From Mycolicibacterium sp. P1-5 (GTDB lineage: Bacteria; Actinomycetota; Actinomycetes; Mycobacteriales; Mycobacteriaceae): a stretch of 64,000 bases of DNA. Each line of letters begins with the position of its first letter. Position 1 is the stretch's first letter. This document shows, piece by piece, positions 1 to 11,648 of this stretch. The notes beneath the pieces were generated by a model. That model ran no database searches, had not been told where the DNA came from, and worked only from the letters and a program-made list of their open reading frames with translations. The translations under genes and the position numbers were made by a program. Where the stretch lies: NCBI RefSeq assembly GCF_008329565.1, contig NZ_NPKT01000007.1, forward strand, positions 62,001-126,000, in the 5' to 3' direction.

Positions 1-1218
1 CAAGGCATTGGCGGGGGCGGCAACATAGTCGACACGACGACCACGGCGGTCGACGTACGCGACCGCGAGGCGGCCTTCACTGGGCTGCGGATCGGGCCCT
101 TCGCCCTCCGCAGCCCGGTCGTCTTGGCGCCCATGGCCGGCGTCACCAACGTCGCCTTCCGCACCCTGTGCCGCGAACTCGAGGAAGAACGAGCCGGCAC
201 CGTATCAGGGCTGTACGTCTGCGAGATGGTCACGGCCCGTGCGCTCGTCGAGCGTCATCCCGTCACGATGCACATGACGACGTTCGCTCCGCAGGAGTCG
301 CCACGCTCGTTACAGCTCTACACCGTCGATCCGGCGACCACCTATGAGGCCGCCCGGATGATCGTCGCCGAGAACCTCGCGGACCACATCGACATGAACT
401 TTGGTTGCCCCGTGCCCAAGGTCACCCGCCGCGGCGGCGGGGCGGCCCTGCCGTACAAGCGCCGCCTCTTCGGACAGATCGTCGCGGCCGCCGTCCGCGC
501 CACCGAGGGCACCTCGGTACCGGTGACCGTCAAATTCCGGATCGGGATCGACGACGACCACCGCACCCACCTCGACGCCGGCCGGATCGCCGAGCAGGAA
601 GGCGCCGCCGCGGTGGCGCTGCACGCCAGGACCGCCGCCCAGCGCTACTCCGGGACCGCGGACTGGGACGAGATCGGGCGGCTCAAAGAGGCGGTTACGA
701 CGATCCCGGTGCTCGGCAACGGCGACATCTTCGAGGCCAATGACGCCTTGGCGATGATGGCCGCGACCGGGTGTGACGGAGTCGTCATCGGCCGCGGGTG
801 CCTGGGCAGGCCCTGGCTGTTCGCCGAGCTGTCGGCGGCATTCACCGGTTCACCCACCCCGACCCCCCCGACCCTCGGCGAAGTCGCCGACATCGTCCGC
901 CGCCACGGCGAGCTGCTGGCCGATCACTTCGGCGAGGACAAGGCTATGCGCGACATCCGTAAGCATGTCGCCTGGTACCTGCACGGCTTCCCCGCGGGCG
1001 CCGACATCAGACGGGCATTGGCGCTGGTCAAGACGGTGGCAGAGTTGGACAGCCTGCTGGACCGGCTCGACCGGGACGTCCCGTTCCCGGACGCCGCGAC
1101 CGGACCGCGGGGACGTCAGGGCTCGGCATCGTCGGTCACCCTGCCGGAGGGCTGGCTCGACGACCCCGACGACTGCACGGTGCCGGCGGGGGCCGACGTC
1201 ATGCACTCCGGAGGCTGA
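1..1218 (+). CDS. dus: tRNA-dihydrouridine synthase, 5' end outside window
   Basis: Flavoenzyme that reduces uridines in the tRNA D-loop to dihydrouridine using FMN and NAD(P)H. The frame is open to the left edge. No ATG, GTG or TTG occurs in it before a TTG at 124, which sits inside the conserved core, so the true start lies upstream; 405 residues are visible. Seen in the sequence: the FMN-barrel signature PMAGVTN just after that TTG and MNFGCP with the catalytic cysteine (nt 394-411). The full-length core matches the mycobacterial Dus family. It ends 229 bp before the next gene on the same strand. Confidence 0.95.
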   Translation, partial: QGIGGGGNIVDTTTTAVDVRDREAAFTGLRIGPFALRSPVVLAPMAGVTNVAFRTLCRELEEERAGTVSGLYVCEMVTARALVERHPVTMHMTTFAPQESPRSLQLYTVDPATTYEAARMIVAENLADHIDMNFGCPVPKVTRRGGGAALPYKRRLFGQIVAAAVRATEGTSVPVTVKFRIGIDDDHRTHLDAGRIAEQEGAAAVALHARTAAQRYSGTADWDEIGRLKEAVTTIPVLGNGDIFEANDALAMMAATGCDGVVIGRGCLGRPWLFAELSAAFTGSPTPTPPTLGEVADIVRRHGELLADHFGEDKAMRDIRKHVAWYLHGFPAGADIRRALALVKTVAELDSLLDRLDRDVPFPDAATGPRGRQGSASSVTLPEGWLDDPDDCTVPAGADVMHSGG

Positions 1219-1447
1219 ACCGAGACAGTCCCGACATCAGCGCGAGCTAGCGATCGGACGGCTTGTCTCAGTACGATGGTGATCTTGTTGTGGGCCGCTG
1301 GAGTGGCGGACACCCACCAACTGCTGCTAGAAGACATAGGACAGTTGAGAGGGCCGCGCATCGTCGCCGGCCGAGGTGCCAAGACAACCGCATCAAGAAT
1401 TGCAAGCGCAGAGACGCGCACGACCACAAGTCGGAGGCGACTGGAAC

Positions 1448-3433
1448 ATGAGTGATGGCGGCAACGCCACTCCTGGCCAGCACCGCACCCCCGACGAGGG
1501 TGAGCGGGCGACCCGGACACCCCGCGCGGTGGCAGGCAGCGCACCGTGGGAACGTGCTCCGGCAGCGGCCCCGCCGAGCGGTAATCACACCAAGGGCGTC
1601 ACCGTCGCGGACCTGATCGCCAAGGTTTCCGGCTCCCGGCCGACGTTCGAACCCACCCGGCATCGCGCCGAGGCCGACGATCAAGCCCCCACCGATCTCT
1701 TCCTCACCGACCTCACGGTGCCGATCCCCGTCATCACCGCCGCGTACGCCGACGAGGTACCCGACCTCGAGGCGATCAACCGCGCTCGCGGTCCGTTGGC
1801 CGTCGACCCCGAGCCGGCCGCCTCGCCGTCGCGCACCAAGAAGAAGAAGTCGACATCGCGTCGGAGGCCCGCGCTACTGGCAGGGCGATCCGCGGCGGCG
1901 ATCTTCGCGGTGTCGGCACTGGTGCTGACCGGCGGCGCCTGGCAGTGGCAGTCCACCAAGAACGACCTGCTGCGCAATGTCGCGGCGCTGGATACCAACT
2001 CGCACGACATCATCGACCCTGGTGCCCAGTTCGGCGACGAGAACTTCCTGATCGTCGGCGTCGACAGCAGGACGGGCGCAAACGGACAAATGGGTGCCGG
2101 TACCACCGAGGACGCCGGCGGCGCCCGCTCGGACACCGTGATGCTGGTCAACGTCCCCGCCGACCGCAAGCGCGTCGTGGTGGTGTCCTTCCCCCGCGAC
2201 CTGGCCATCACACCGGCCTACTGCCAGGCGTGGGACCCCGACACCGGCAAATACGGTCCCGTCGCCGACAAGACCACCGGCGCGATGAGCGACGACTACC
2301 GCTACACCGAGACGAAGCTGAACTCCGCATACGCCTACGGCGGACCGAAATGCCTGGTCAAGGTCATCCAAAAGATGTCAGGCTTGTCGATCAACCGCTT
2401 CATGGCTGTCGACTTCGCCGGGTTCTCGAAGATGGTCGACGCCGTCGGCGGCGTCGAAGTGTGCAGCACCACGCCGCTGAAGGACTACGAGTTGGGCACG
2501 GTGCTGGAGAACGCCGGGCGCCAAACGCTCGACGGGCACACCGCGTTGAACTACGTGCGCGCCCGCCAGGTCACCACCGAGGTCAACGGTGACTACGGCC
2601 GGATCAAGCGCCAACAACTGTTCCTGTCCTCACTGCTGCGCTCGATCATCTCCAAGGACACCCTGTTCAGCCTCAACAAGCTGAACAACGTCGTCAACGA
2701 GTTCATCGACGACACCTACGTGGACAACGTCAGGACGAAGGATCTGGTCGAGCTCGGCCAGTCACTGCAGGGCGTCAACGCGGGCCGGATCACCTTCGTC
2801 ACCGTGCCGACCACCGGCATCACCGACAGCGACGGCAACGAGCAGCCCCGCACCCAGGACATCCGCGCGCTGTTCGACGCGATCATCAACGATGACCCGC
2901 TGCCCGGCGAGAACGACACGAACGCGACGACGAGCCCGATGACCGCCTCGCAGAACGTACTGCAGGCCGCCAAACCCAGCCCGCTCCAGCAGCAGGCCGA
3001 AACAACGCAGACCGAATTGGTCAACGCCGTCACCACCGACCCGACCGACATCACCGTGCAGGTATCGAATTCCACCAGCCAGGACGGACTGGGCTCCACC
3101 GCCGCCACCGCCCTGAAGCAGCATGGCTTCCACGTGCTGGCCCCGGACGATTACACGGGCACCGCCACCCCGACGACGGTGAGGTTCTCGGCGGGCAACG
3201 AACAGGCCGCCGCCACCGTCGCCGCGGCGTTCCCCGATGCCCAGATGGAGCGGGCGGCCGGCCTGGGCGAGACCGTCCAGGTGGTGCTCGGCCCCGATTT
3301 CAGCAGCGTGGCGGCCCCGCCACCGAGTGGATCACCGGTCAGCGTGCACGTCAGCCACAACTCGAAGAGCACGCCCACCGAGCTGCCCGAAGACCTCACT
3401 GTCACCAACGCCGCGGACGTCACCTGCGAATAA
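1448..3433 (+). CDS. LytR-CpsA-Psr (LCP) family cell-wall ligase
   Basis: LCP-family phosphotransferase. Family members attach polymers (arabinogalactan in mycobacteria) to peptidoglycan on the outer face of the membrane. It has 661 residues: a long disordered cytoplasmic N-terminus ending in a K/R-rich patch, one membrane helix at about 149-167, the LCP domain at about 198-400 (starts FLIVGVDSR) and a LytR_C domain at about 535-615. I chose ATG 1448 because of the GGAGG about 9 nt upstream; the frame extends to 1376 without a better site. The 229-bp region before it (1219-1447) holds no convincing gene. It resembles the M. tuberculosis Rv0822c type, a paralogue of the main LCP ligase, so the exact polymer is unknown. 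Confidence 0.93.
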   Translation: MSDGGNATPGQHRTPDEGERATRTPRAVAGSAPWERAPAAAPPSGNHTKGVTVADLIAKVSGSRPTFEPTRHRAEADDQAPTDLFLTDLTVPIPVITAAYADEVPDLEAINRARGPLAVDPEPAASPSRTKKKKSTSRRRPALLAGRSAAAIFAVSALVLTGGAWQWQSTKNDLLRNVAALDTNSHDIIDPGAQFGDENFLIVGVDSRTGANGQMGAGTTEDAGGARSDTVMLVNVPADRKRVVVVSFPRDLAITPAYCQAWDPDTGKYGPVADKTTGAMSDDYRYTETKLNSAYAYGGPKCLVKVIQKMSGLSINRFMAVDFAGFSKMVDAVGGVEVCSTTPLKDYELGTVLENAGRQTLDGHTALNYVRARQVTTEVNGDYGRIKRQQLFLSSLLRSIISKDTLFSLNKLNNVVNEFIDDTYVDNVRTKDLVELGQSLQGVNAGRITFVTVPTTGITDSDGNEQPRTQDIRALFDAIINDDPLPGENDTNATTSPMTASQNVLQAAKPSPLQQQAETTQTELVNAVTTDPTDITVQVSNSTSQDGLGSTAATALKQHGFHVLAPDDYTGTATPTTVRFSAGNEQAAATVAAAFPDAQMERAAGLGETVQVVLGPDFSSVAAPPPSGSPVSVHVSHNSKSTPTELPEDLTVTNAADVTCE

Positions 3434-3434
3434 G

Positions 3435-3454
3435 CCGGGTCGCACATGACCCGG
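3435..3454 (+). terminator. Hairpin after LCP gene
   Basis: A perfect 7-bp stem (3435-3441 with 3448-3454, loop of 6) lies right after the stop codon of the LCP gene, and a T-containing stretch follows. A likely intrinsic terminator before phoU. Confidence 0.5.
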
Positions 3455-3527
3455 TCTGCTTTCATTCACCGTTCGTTCATGCCGCCTCGGCATACTGGGC
3501 GCACTGGCAGAAAGTAGGGTGGACGCC

Positions 3528-4193
3528 ATGCGGACCGCATACCACGAGCAGCTCGATGCTCTGACCAACCAGCTGGCCGAGATGTGTCGGATGGCCGGAC
3601 TCGCGATGGAACGAGCGACGCAGTCCCTGCTTCAGGCAGACCTGGTACTGGCTGAACAAGTGATCACCGACCACGAGCAGATTTCCGCCGCCAGTGCGCG
3701 CGCAGAGGAAGCAGCCTTCGTGCTGCTGGCCCTGCAGGCGCCGGTCGCAGGCGATCTGCGGGCGATCGTCAGCTCTATCCAGATCGTCGCGGACGTCGAC
3801 CGGATGGGAGCGCTGGCACTGCACGTCGCCAAGATCGCCCGCCGCCGCCATCCCCAGCACACCCTTCCCGAGGAAGTCAACGGCTACTTCGCCGAAATGG
3901 GCCGTGTTGCAGTCGATTTGGGCAACAGCGCCCGCGAGGTGCTGTTGTCCCGGGATCCGGAGAAGGCGCGCCGCATCCGCGAGGAAGACGACGCGATGGA
4001 CGACCTGCACCGGCATCTGTTCACCGTGCTGATGGATCGGGAGTGGAAGCACGGTGTGGCCGCCGCGGTCGACGTGACGCTGCTGGGCCGCTTCTACGAA
4101 CGCTTCGCCGACCACGCCGTGGAGATCTCCCGGCGGGTGATCTTCCAGATCACTGGCCGACTGCCCGAAGAAGAGGAAATCGCGGCCACCTGA
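3528..4193 (+). CDS. phoU: Phosphate-uptake regulator PhoU (PhoY2-type)
   Basis: Cytoplasmic PhoU protein. In this family it links the Pst transporter to the phosphate-sensing two-component system (SenX3-RegX3 in mycobacteria) and keeps the system off when phosphate is plentiful. It has 221 residues in two PhoU helical repeats (about 15-105 and 120-205) with the usual acidic metal-site patterns. Start ATG 3528 matches the family N-terminus (MRTAYHEQL) and has AGGGTGG upstream; a GTG at 3519 would add three residues. It converges with pstB across a strong shared hairpin, so it is transcribed apart from the pst genes. Confidence 0.96.
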   Translation: MRTAYHEQLDALTNQLAEMCRMAGLAMERATQSLLQADLVLAEQVITDHEQISAASARAEEAAFVLLALQAPVAGDLRAIVSSIQIVADVDRMGALALHVAKIARRRHPQHTLPEEVNGYFAEMGRVAVDLGNSAREVLLSRDPEKARRIREEDDAMDDLHRHLFTVLMDREWKHGVAAAVDVTLLGRFYERFADHAVEISRRVIFQITGRLPEEEEIAAT

Positions 4194-4199
4194 CGACAG

Positions 4200-4239
4200 A
4201 CGAAAGGGCCGGTATCGCTTGCGATACCGGCCCTTTCGT
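4200..4239. terminator. Bidirectional terminator between phoU and pstB
   Basis: A perfect 19-bp inverted repeat (4200-4218 with 4221-4239; the two central bases plus the closing pair form the loop) lies between the convergent stops of phoU and pstB. Its symmetry suits termination from both sides. There is no long T-run, as is common for mycobacterial terminators. Confidence 0.8.
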
Positions 4240-4249
4240 ATCTGCAGGC

Positions 4250-5026
4250 TTAACCGAACCGGCCGGAGATGTAGTCCTCGGTGGCCTTCTGCCTCGGATT
4301 GGAGAAAATCTTCTCGGTGTCGTCGATCTCGACCAGGCGCCCCGGCCTGCCGGTGGCCTCGAGATTGAAGAATGCGGTCTGATCGCTGACTCGCGCGGCC
4401 TGCTGCATGTTGTGCGTGACGATGACGATCGTGAACTCCTGCTTGAGTTCACCGATCAGATCCTCGATGGCCAGCGTTGAGATCGGATCCAGCGCCGAGC
4501 ACGGCTCGTCCATCAACAGGACGTCGGGCTGCACGGCGATCGCGCGGGCGATGCACAGCCGCTGCTGCTGACCGCCGGACAGGCCACCACCGGGTTTCTC
4601 CAAGCGGTCCTTGACCTCATTCCAAAGGTTGGCGCCCTTGAGGGAACGCTCGCAGGTCTCGTCGAGCACCTTCTTGTTGCGGACGCCCTGCAGCTTCAGG
4701 CCGGCCACCACGTTGTCGCGAATCGACATGGTGGGAAACGGGTTTGGCCGCTGAAAGACCATGCCGATGGTCTTCCGCACACCCACCGGGTCGACGCCGG
4801 AGCCGTAGATGTCCTCGCCGTCGAGCAGCACCGAACCTTCGACCCGGGCGCCCGGGATGACCTCGTGCATGCGGTTGAGCGTGCGCAGCACCGTGGACTT
4901 GCCGCAACCAGAGGGCCCGATGAAGGCAGTGACGTTGCGCGGCGGCACCGCCAGCGATACGTCGGCGACAGCGTGGAACGCGCCGTAGTAGATGTTGACG
5001 TCTTTGAGATCAAGTCGCTTGGCCAT
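4250..5026 (-). CDS. pstB: Phosphate ABC transporter ATP-binding protein PstB
   Basis: ATPase subunit of the high-affinity phosphate importer PstSCAB, on the cytoplasmic face of the membrane. It has 258 residues: Walker [10 protein letters not shown] near residue 33, ABC signature LSGGQQQR, Walker B VLLMDEP and the H-loop VTHN. Start ATG at 5026 has AGGAGA 8 nt upstream. It is last in the order pstS-pstC-pstA-pstB, 23 bp after pstA, and ends at a shared terminator facing phoU. Confidence 0.98.
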   Translation of the reverse strand: MAKRLDLKDVNIYYGAFHAVADVSLAVPPRNVTAFIGPSGCGKSTVLRTLNRMHEVIPGARVEGSVLLDGEDIYGSGVDPVGVRKTIGMVFQRPNPFPTMSIRDNVVAGLKLQGVRNKKVLDETCERSLKGANLWNEVKDRLEKPGGGLSGGQQQRLCIARAIAVQPDVLLMDEPCSALDPISTLAIEDLIGELKQEFTIVIVTHNMQQAARVSDQTAFFNLEATGRPGRLVEIDDTEKIFSNPRQKATEDYISGRFG

Positions 5027-5049
5027 GGTCGGTGTTCTCCTAAACCTGC

Positions 5050-5964
5050 TCAGACCTTTTTGGGGGCAAAGAATTTGGCGATGAAGCGCGCACCGACGTT
5101 GAGGATCGCGATCAGGACGATCAATGTCAGCGCCGCCCCCCAGAGCCGGTCGGTCGGAACGGGATTCGCGCCGGCGCCTGCCGATGTCTGGTCGTACATC
5201 ATGCCGGGCAACGAGCCCATGAACCCGTTGAACATGTCGAAGTTCATCGCCTGCGAGTAACCGACCAAGATCAGCAGGGGTGCCGTTTCCCCCATGACGC
5301 GGGCCAGCGCGAGCATGATGCCGGTGACGATGCCCGACAACGCGGTGGGAATGACAATGCGGGCAATGGTTTTCCACTTCGGTACGCCGAGTGCGTAGCT
5401 GGCCTCACGCAGATCCATCGGAACGATCCGCAGCATCTCCTCGGTTGAGCGCACGATCACCGGGATCATCAACAACACGAGCGCCAACGAGACAGCGAAA
5501 CCGGAGCGCTGGAAGCCCAGCGTGGCCACCCAGAGCGCGTAGATGAACAGCGCCGCGACGATCGAGGGCACGCCGGTGAGGATGTCCACCATGAATGTGG
5601 TGATCTTGCCCAGCCGGGTGCCGCCGCCGTACTCGACCAGGTAGATGCCGACGAAGACGCCGACGGGGATCGAGATCACCGCGCAGAAAAGCCCCTGCAG
5701 CAGGGTGCCGATCAGGGCGTGATAGACCCCACCCCCGGCCATGAACGCCGTCATGCCGGACTGCGAATGCGTCCACCACGCGCTGTCCACAATGATGTTG
5801 AAGCCCTTGGTGACCACCGAGTACAGCACCCAGATCAACGGCACCAGCGCGACGAACACCGACAGCGTCACCAGCACCGTGGCGGACTGATTGGTCAGCT
5901 TGCGCCGCAGGCTGACCGACTGGAAGGTAGGCGCCTTGACCGGCTTGTCCAGCGTCGAGGTCAT
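5050..5964 (-). CDS. pstA: Phosphate ABC transporter permease PstA
   Basis: Inner-membrane permease of the phosphate importer. It has 304 residues with about six hydrophobic helices and the binding-protein-dependent transport motif in the [19 protein letters not shown] region that contacts PstB. The start ATG (5964) overlaps the stop of pstC by 4 nt (ATGA), which indicates translational coupling; AAGGGGAG precedes it. It lies in the pst operon. Confidence 0.97.
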   Translation of the reverse strand: MTSTLDKPVKAPTFQSVSLRRKLTNQSATVLVTLSVFVALVPLIWVLYSVVTKGFNIIVDSAWWTHSQSGMTAFMAGGGVYHALIGTLLQGLFCAVISIPVGVFVGIYLVEYGGGTRLGKITTFMVDILTGVPSIVAALFIYALWVATLGFQRSGFAVSLALVLLMIPVIVRSTEEMLRIVPMDLREASYALGVPKWKTIARIVIPTALSGIVTGIMLALARVMGETAPLLILVGYSQAMNFDMFNGFMGSLPGMMYDQTSAGAGANPVPTDRLWGAALTLIVLIAILNVGARFIAKFFAPKKV

Positions 5965-7016
5965 CGGGCTCCCCTTCCGGCCACTGCGGCACGAGCCGCC
6001 GAGTTGACCACGAACGTCAGCACGAACAGCACCAAGCCGGCCGCGATATACGCGCCCGCCTTGTACTGGTCGTTGAATTCCGAAGCCGCCGAGGCAATCT
6101 TGCTGGCGAAGGTGTAGCCGGCGTCGAACAATGACCAACCGAACGCCCTCTGGGTGCCGCGCAGGATGATCAGCAGCGCGATCGTCTCACCGAGTGCACG
6201 GCCCAGCCCGAGCATCGCACCGCTGATGTAACCGGACAGCCCGAACGGAAGCACCGTGGTTCGCACAACCTCCCAGCGGGTCGCGCCCAGCGCGAGCGCG
6301 GCCTCGATCTGGCCTCGCGGCGTCTGGACGAACACCTCGCGGGTGACCGCGGTGATGATCGGCAAAATCATCACCGCCAGCACGATCCCGGCGGTGAAGA
6401 TCGTGCCGCCACCGGCCACCGAGGCGTTGCCGGTGTCGAAGAGGAACAGCCAGCTGAGGTTCTTGTTGAGCCACAGCGCAAATGGCTTGATCACCGGGGC
6501 CAGCACATACAGGCCCCAGACGCCGTAGATGATCGACGGGACGGCGGCCAGCAGATCCACCATGTAGCCCAAGGGGCCGGACACCCGACGCGGGGCGTAC
6601 TGCGTCAAGAAGATGGCGATACCGAGCGCGACCGGCATCGCCAGGACCAAAGCGAACAGGGACACGAACACCGTCACCTGCAGCAGATCCAGGATGCCAA
6701 ACTTCATATGGGCGGTGTCGGTGGTTATCCAGTTGCCGCCGTAGGTGAAGAAGTTCGCGTCGTTGCGTCCGAGCGCGGGTACCGCACGCCAGACGAGGAA
6801 CAGGCCGATCGCGGCGATCAGCGCGATGACGAGAATGCCGGAGCCCTCGGACAGCGCCCGGAACACCCGGTCGCCGAGGCGGACCCTGGCATTTCCGGAC
6901 GGGTTCGTCGGGATCGAAGGCTTCGTGGGGAAGGGTGCGGCCACGACCTCGCCCGATCCAGCCTCCGCTGGATTAGGCCCGGGTACGTCTTGGGTCACAT
7001 CCACCCCATCGCTCAC
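5961..7016 (-). CDS. pstC: Phosphate ABC transporter permease PstC
   Basis: Second permease of PstSCAB. From GTG 7016 (351 residues) it has a soluble N-terminal stretch of about 50 residues, then about six membrane helices, with the inner-membrane transport motif ([18 protein letters not shown]). GTG 7016 was chosen because GGAGA lies 6 nt upstream; in-frame ATG 7028 and GTG 7034 are alternatives with weaker sites. It is 45 bp downstream of pstS and coupled to pstA by a 4-nt overlap. Confidence 0.95.
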   Translation of the reverse strand: MSDGVDVTQDVPGPNPAEAGSGEVVAAPFPTKPSIPTNPSGNARVRLGDRVFRALSEGSGILVIALIAAIGLFLVWRAVPALGRNDANFFTYGGNWITTDTAHMKFGILDLLQVTVFVSLFALVLAMPVALGIAIFLTQYAPRRVSGPLGYMVDLLAAVPSIIYGVWGLYVLAPVIKPFALWLNKNLSWLFLFDTGNASVAGGGTIFTAGIVLAVMILPIITAVTREVFVQTPRGQIEAALALGATRWEVVRTTVLPFGLSGYISGAMLGLGRALGETIALLIILRGTQRAFGWSLFDAGYTFASKIASAASEFNDQYKAGAYIAAGLVLFVLTFVVNSAARAAVAGRGAR

Positions 7017-7061
7017 TGATCTCTCCATCGTCACCGCAATCGACCTGCCTCGCCAGCGCTG

Positions 7062-8195
7062 TCAGGAAATTGCGTTGACGGCGGTGAGCAGCCGCTGCTT
7101 GAAGGCGTCCGGCAGCGGGACGTAGCCGGCAGCCGCCAAGCCCGACTGACCGTTGTTGGCCGCCACCGTCAGGAACGACTTGACCGCAGCCGAGGTATCG
7201 GCGTCGTAGCCCTTGGAGCAAACGATCTCGTAGGTCGCCAGCATCAGCGGGTAGGCACCCGCGGCCTTGGTGGCGTACAGCGAGTTCAGGTCGAGCTTCA
7301 GGTCGTTGCCGTCTGCCGCGAACTTCGCGGAGTCGATGGCGGCCTTGGCGGAATCATCGCTCAGCGCGACCGCGCCACCACCGTTGTCGATCTGCGCGGC
7401 GGTCAACTTCGCTTGGTCGGCGAAGCCCTTCTCGACGTAGCCGATCGCCCCCGGCGTGGCCTGCACGGCCTGCACGACGCCGGCCGACTTCTGCGCACCC
7501 TCACCGGCGCCACCCTGGAACTCCTTGCCCGCACCCTTGGTCCATGCCTGCGGAGCAGCGGCGGCCAGGTACTTCTGGAAGTTGTCGGTGGTGCCCGAGG
7601 AATCCGAGCGGTAGATCGGGGTGATCTTCTGGTCCGGCAGCGAGGCACCGTTGTTCAGCGCGGCGATGGCCGGGTCATTCCAGTTGGTGATGGCACCGGT
7701 GAAGATCTTCGCCAGTACATCCGGGGTGATGACGAGCTTGTCGACACCGGACAGGTTGTAGCCCAGCGCGACGGGGCCGAAGACCAGCGGCAGGTTCCAG
7801 GCCGGGTTGCCCTGGCAACGCTTGGCGGCGGGGTCGACCTGATCCTTGGACAGCGGCGAGTCGGAGCCGGCGAAGTCGACCTGGCCGGCGATGAACTGGG
7901 TGACGCCCGCGCCCGAGCCGGTCGGGTTGTACGAGAGGTTCTTGCCCGCACACTTCTGGCCCCACACTTGGTTGAACACCGCGACGGCGTTCTGCTGAGC
8001 GGTCGAGCCCTCGCCGGTCAGAGCGTTCTTGCCACCACAATCGGCCGAAGCGCTGGACGAACCGGACGCCTTGGTTCCCGACGTGCCGGACGACGAGGAA
8101 TTGTTGTCGCTCCCGCAGGCGGTGAGCGTCAGGCCGGTGATGGCCGTTGCTGACGCAGTCACGAGGAACGCCTTGCCAAACCTGTTCAGATTCAC
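7062..8195 (-). CDS. pstS: Phosphate-binding lipoprotein PstS
   Basis: Lipid-anchored, extracytoplasmic phosphate-binding subunit of the Pst importer. It has 377 residues with a signal peptide and lipobox LTAC (acylated Cys27), then a Ser/Thr/Gly-rich linker and a PstS-like periplasmic-binding fold. GEGSTAQQNA and SDSSGTTDNF are typical phosphate-contact regions. The GTG start (8195) has GGAGAAAG upstream. It is first in the pst operon. About 100 bp upstream lie three GTTCAC-type repeats (8295-8323), expected to bind the phosphate-responsive regulator. Confidence 0.97.
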   Translation of the reverse strand: MNLNRFGKAFLVTASATAITGLTLTACGSDNNSSSSGTSGTKASGSSSASADCGGKNALTGEGSTAQQNAVAVFNQVWGQKCAGKNLSYNPTGSGAGVTQFIAGQVDFAGSDSPLSKDQVDPAAKRCQGNPAWNLPLVFGPVALGYNLSGVDKLVITPDVLAKIFTGAITNWNDPAIAALNNGASLPDQKITPIYRSDSSGTTDNFQKYLAAAAPQAWTKGAGKEFQGGAGEGAQKSAGVVQAVQATPGAIGYVEKGFADQAKLTAAQIDNGGGAVALSDDSAKAAIDSAKFAADGNDLKLDLNSLYATKAAGAYPLMLATYEIVCSKGYDADTSAAVKSFLTVAANNGQSGLAAAGYVPLPDAFKQRLLTAVNAIS

Positions 8196-8294
8196 CTATC
8201 CCACTTTCTCCAGTGTTGCCGTGTTCGCCCCGGTAGGAGCACATGCACCACCCGGCAAGTTAGGCGCTGGTGGTGGACGGAACCCACCCGGAGT

Positions 8295-8323
8295 GTGAAC
8301 GGAAGGTGAACACGTAGGTGAAC
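8295..8323 (-). promoter_or_regulatory. Pho-box-like repeats upstream of pstS
   Basis: Three copies of GTTCAC (minus strand) lie at 8295-8300, 8306-8311 and 8318-8323, spaced 11 and 12 bp; two of them read GTTCACC. This is the layout of actinobacterial PHO boxes bound by OmpR-family phosphate regulators (PhoP, RegX3). They sit in the 151-bp gap between mshD and pstS. Binding itself is inferred. Confidence 0.65.
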
Positions 8324-8346
8324 GTGGCGTTGCGGCCAGCCGCTAA

Positions 8347-10211
<1,865 letters not shown>

Positions 10212-10405
10212 TGCCCCGGATACTGATCGTCGACAACGCCGTCGCAGTGACCCACCAGACTCATGGGCGACATATGGCCGTTACCCGACCATGGGTCATC
10301 TAACTTTAACCCGCTACCTGCTATTTAGCTGATCTGAATGACTCCACCTGCCGTCTCGGGGTGCGCGACGGTGGCTGTGGACCGGCCGTGGGCCAGAATG
10401 TGCAG

Positions 10406-11203
10406 GTGCGCAAGCTGCTGTTCACTCTGGGCGCCACGCTGCTCGCCGTGGTCATCGGGGCGGTCGGCGTCGATTTCGGGGCGACGATCTACGCCGAGTA
10501 CCGGCTCGCCCGTACCGTCCGCAGCGCTGCCGGACTCTCCTTCGACCCGTCGGTGGCGATCCTCGGCTTTCCCTTCATCCGCCAGGCCATGCACCACCAC
10601 TTCGCCGAGATCGAGATCAAGGCGAACGGGGTGGGCCATCAAGTGGTCGGCAAGGCGTCGCTGGAGGCCACGCTGCACAACATCGACCTCACCGAGGCAT
10701 CGTGGCTGATCAGGCCAGATGCGAATCTGCCGGTCGGCAAGCTCGAGAGCCGCATCATCATCGAATCCGGCCACCTCGGCCGGTTCATCGGGATCACCGA
10801 CCTGATGGTGGAGGCCCCGTCGAAGGAGACCAACGACGCCACCGGCGGGACCACCGAGTCGGGCATCTCCGGCAGCAAGGGCCTGGTGTTCACCGGGACG
10901 CCGAAGAAAGCCGACTTCGACAAGCCGGTCAGCGTTGCCGTCGACCTGTCGGTGGCCGGCGCTGACCAGACCACGCTGGTTTTCACGGCGACGGATGTGC
11001 AGACCGGTCCCGGAACCGCTGACCAGCCGGTACCCGACGACAAGAAGGCGGCGGTGCTGGCGGCATTCAGCGGCAGCCTGCCCGGCCAGAAACTGCCGTT
11101 CGGGGTGCGCCCGACCACCGAGGGTGCTCGCGGCTCCGACATCATCGTCGAAGGCATCGCCGAGGGAGTAACCATCCGGCTTGACGGGTTCAGACAGACA
11201 TGA
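10406..11203 (+). CDS. lmeA: LmeA-type DUF2993 protein (mannan maturation)
   Basis: DUF2993 protein. The mycobacterial member at this position, LmeA, is a cell-envelope protein needed for full mannan elongation of lipomannan/lipoarabinomannan. It has 265 residues from GTG 10406: a hydrophobic N-terminal anchor or signal (about 3-25), then a beta-rich lipid-binding-like domain. GTG 10400 is an equally weak alternative start. The stop overlaps the next ATG by 4 nt (ATGA), so it is coupled to the thioredoxin-like gene. It diverges from glnR across a 194-bp region. Confidence 0.88.
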   Translation: MRKLLFTLGATLLAVVIGAVGVDFGATIYAEYRLARTVRSAAGLSFDPSVAILGFPFIRQAMHHHFAEIEIKANGVGHQVVGKASLEATLHNIDLTEASWLIRPDANLPVGKLESRIIIESGHLGRFIGITDLMVEAPSKETNDATGGTTESGISGSKGLVFTGTPKKADFDKPVSVAVDLSVAGADQTTLVFTATDVQTGPGTADQPVPDDKKAAVLAAFSGSLPGQKLPFGVRPTTEGARGSDIIVEGIAEGVTIRLDGFRQT

Positions 11204-11619
11204 GCCCCGCATTGATCACCGCGATCGTCGCCATCGCCGCCGCATTGGTGGTGGCAGGTATCGCAGGCATGTTGCACAGCCGCCGGTCTGGCGTCGTGCG
11301 TGAAGCCGAGCCGCTCGACGTCGACGTCAGCGACCTGGGCTTATCCCGTACCGGACCGACGGTCGTACATTTCAGCGCAGTGTGGTGCGGCCCCTGCGCT
11401 GGGGTGCGACGAGTGGTCAACCAGGTCTGCACCGACCTGCCTGACGTCGCGCACGTCGAAATCGACTTGGATGCCAATCCGTCTGCTGCACGCAAGCTTT
11501 CGGTGCTCTCGCTGCCGACCACCTTCATCTTCGACGCCGAGGGCCGTCAGCGATACCGGACGGCGGGGGTTCCCAAGGCCGCTGACCTGCGCTCAGCGCT
11601 TGAGCCTCTGTTGGCTTGA
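11200..11619 (+). CDS. Membrane-anchored thioredoxin-like protein
   Basis: Thioredoxin-fold protein of 139 residues with an N-terminal membrane segment (about 5-24) and the redox motif WCGPC at 62-66, followed by the cis-proline region SLPTTFIF. Likely a disulfide reductase/oxidase tethered at the membrane; M. tuberculosis calls the syntenic gene thiX. Its start overlaps the LmeA stop. It directly precedes a cysteine-sensing leader ORF, which suits a thiol-related neighbourhood, but the two are probably separate transcripts. Confidence 0.9.
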   Translation: MSPALITAIVAIAAALVVAGIAGMLHSRRSGVVREAEPLDVDVSDLGLSRTGPTVVHFSAVWCGPCAGVRRVVNQVCTDLPDVAHVEIDLDANPSAARKLSVLSLPTTFIFDAEGRQRYRTAGVPKAADLRSALEPLLA

Positions 11620-11635
11620 GGCCCGGGTCATTGGG

Positions 11636-11641
11636 TAGCAT
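11636..11641 (+). promoter_or_regulatory. -10 box of the cysteine leader
   Basis: TAGCAT, 7 nt before GTG 11649, places the transcription start on the start codon of the poly-Cys leader ORF (leaderless). No confident -35 box is seen; TTGGCT at 11611 is 19 bp upstream. Confidence 0.65.
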
Positions 11642-11648
11642 GGCTGGC

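Noticed and set aside
1..123. TTG 124 as the true start of the dihydrouridine synthase
   Set aside because: The codons upstream in the same frame (ending in RIGPFALRSPV) belong to the conserved N-terminus of the family, so the gene begins before the window.
7413..8153. A 246-codon plus-strand frame opposite pstS
   Set aside because: Antisense to a clear PstS with signal peptide and lipobox; no ribosome site or domain.
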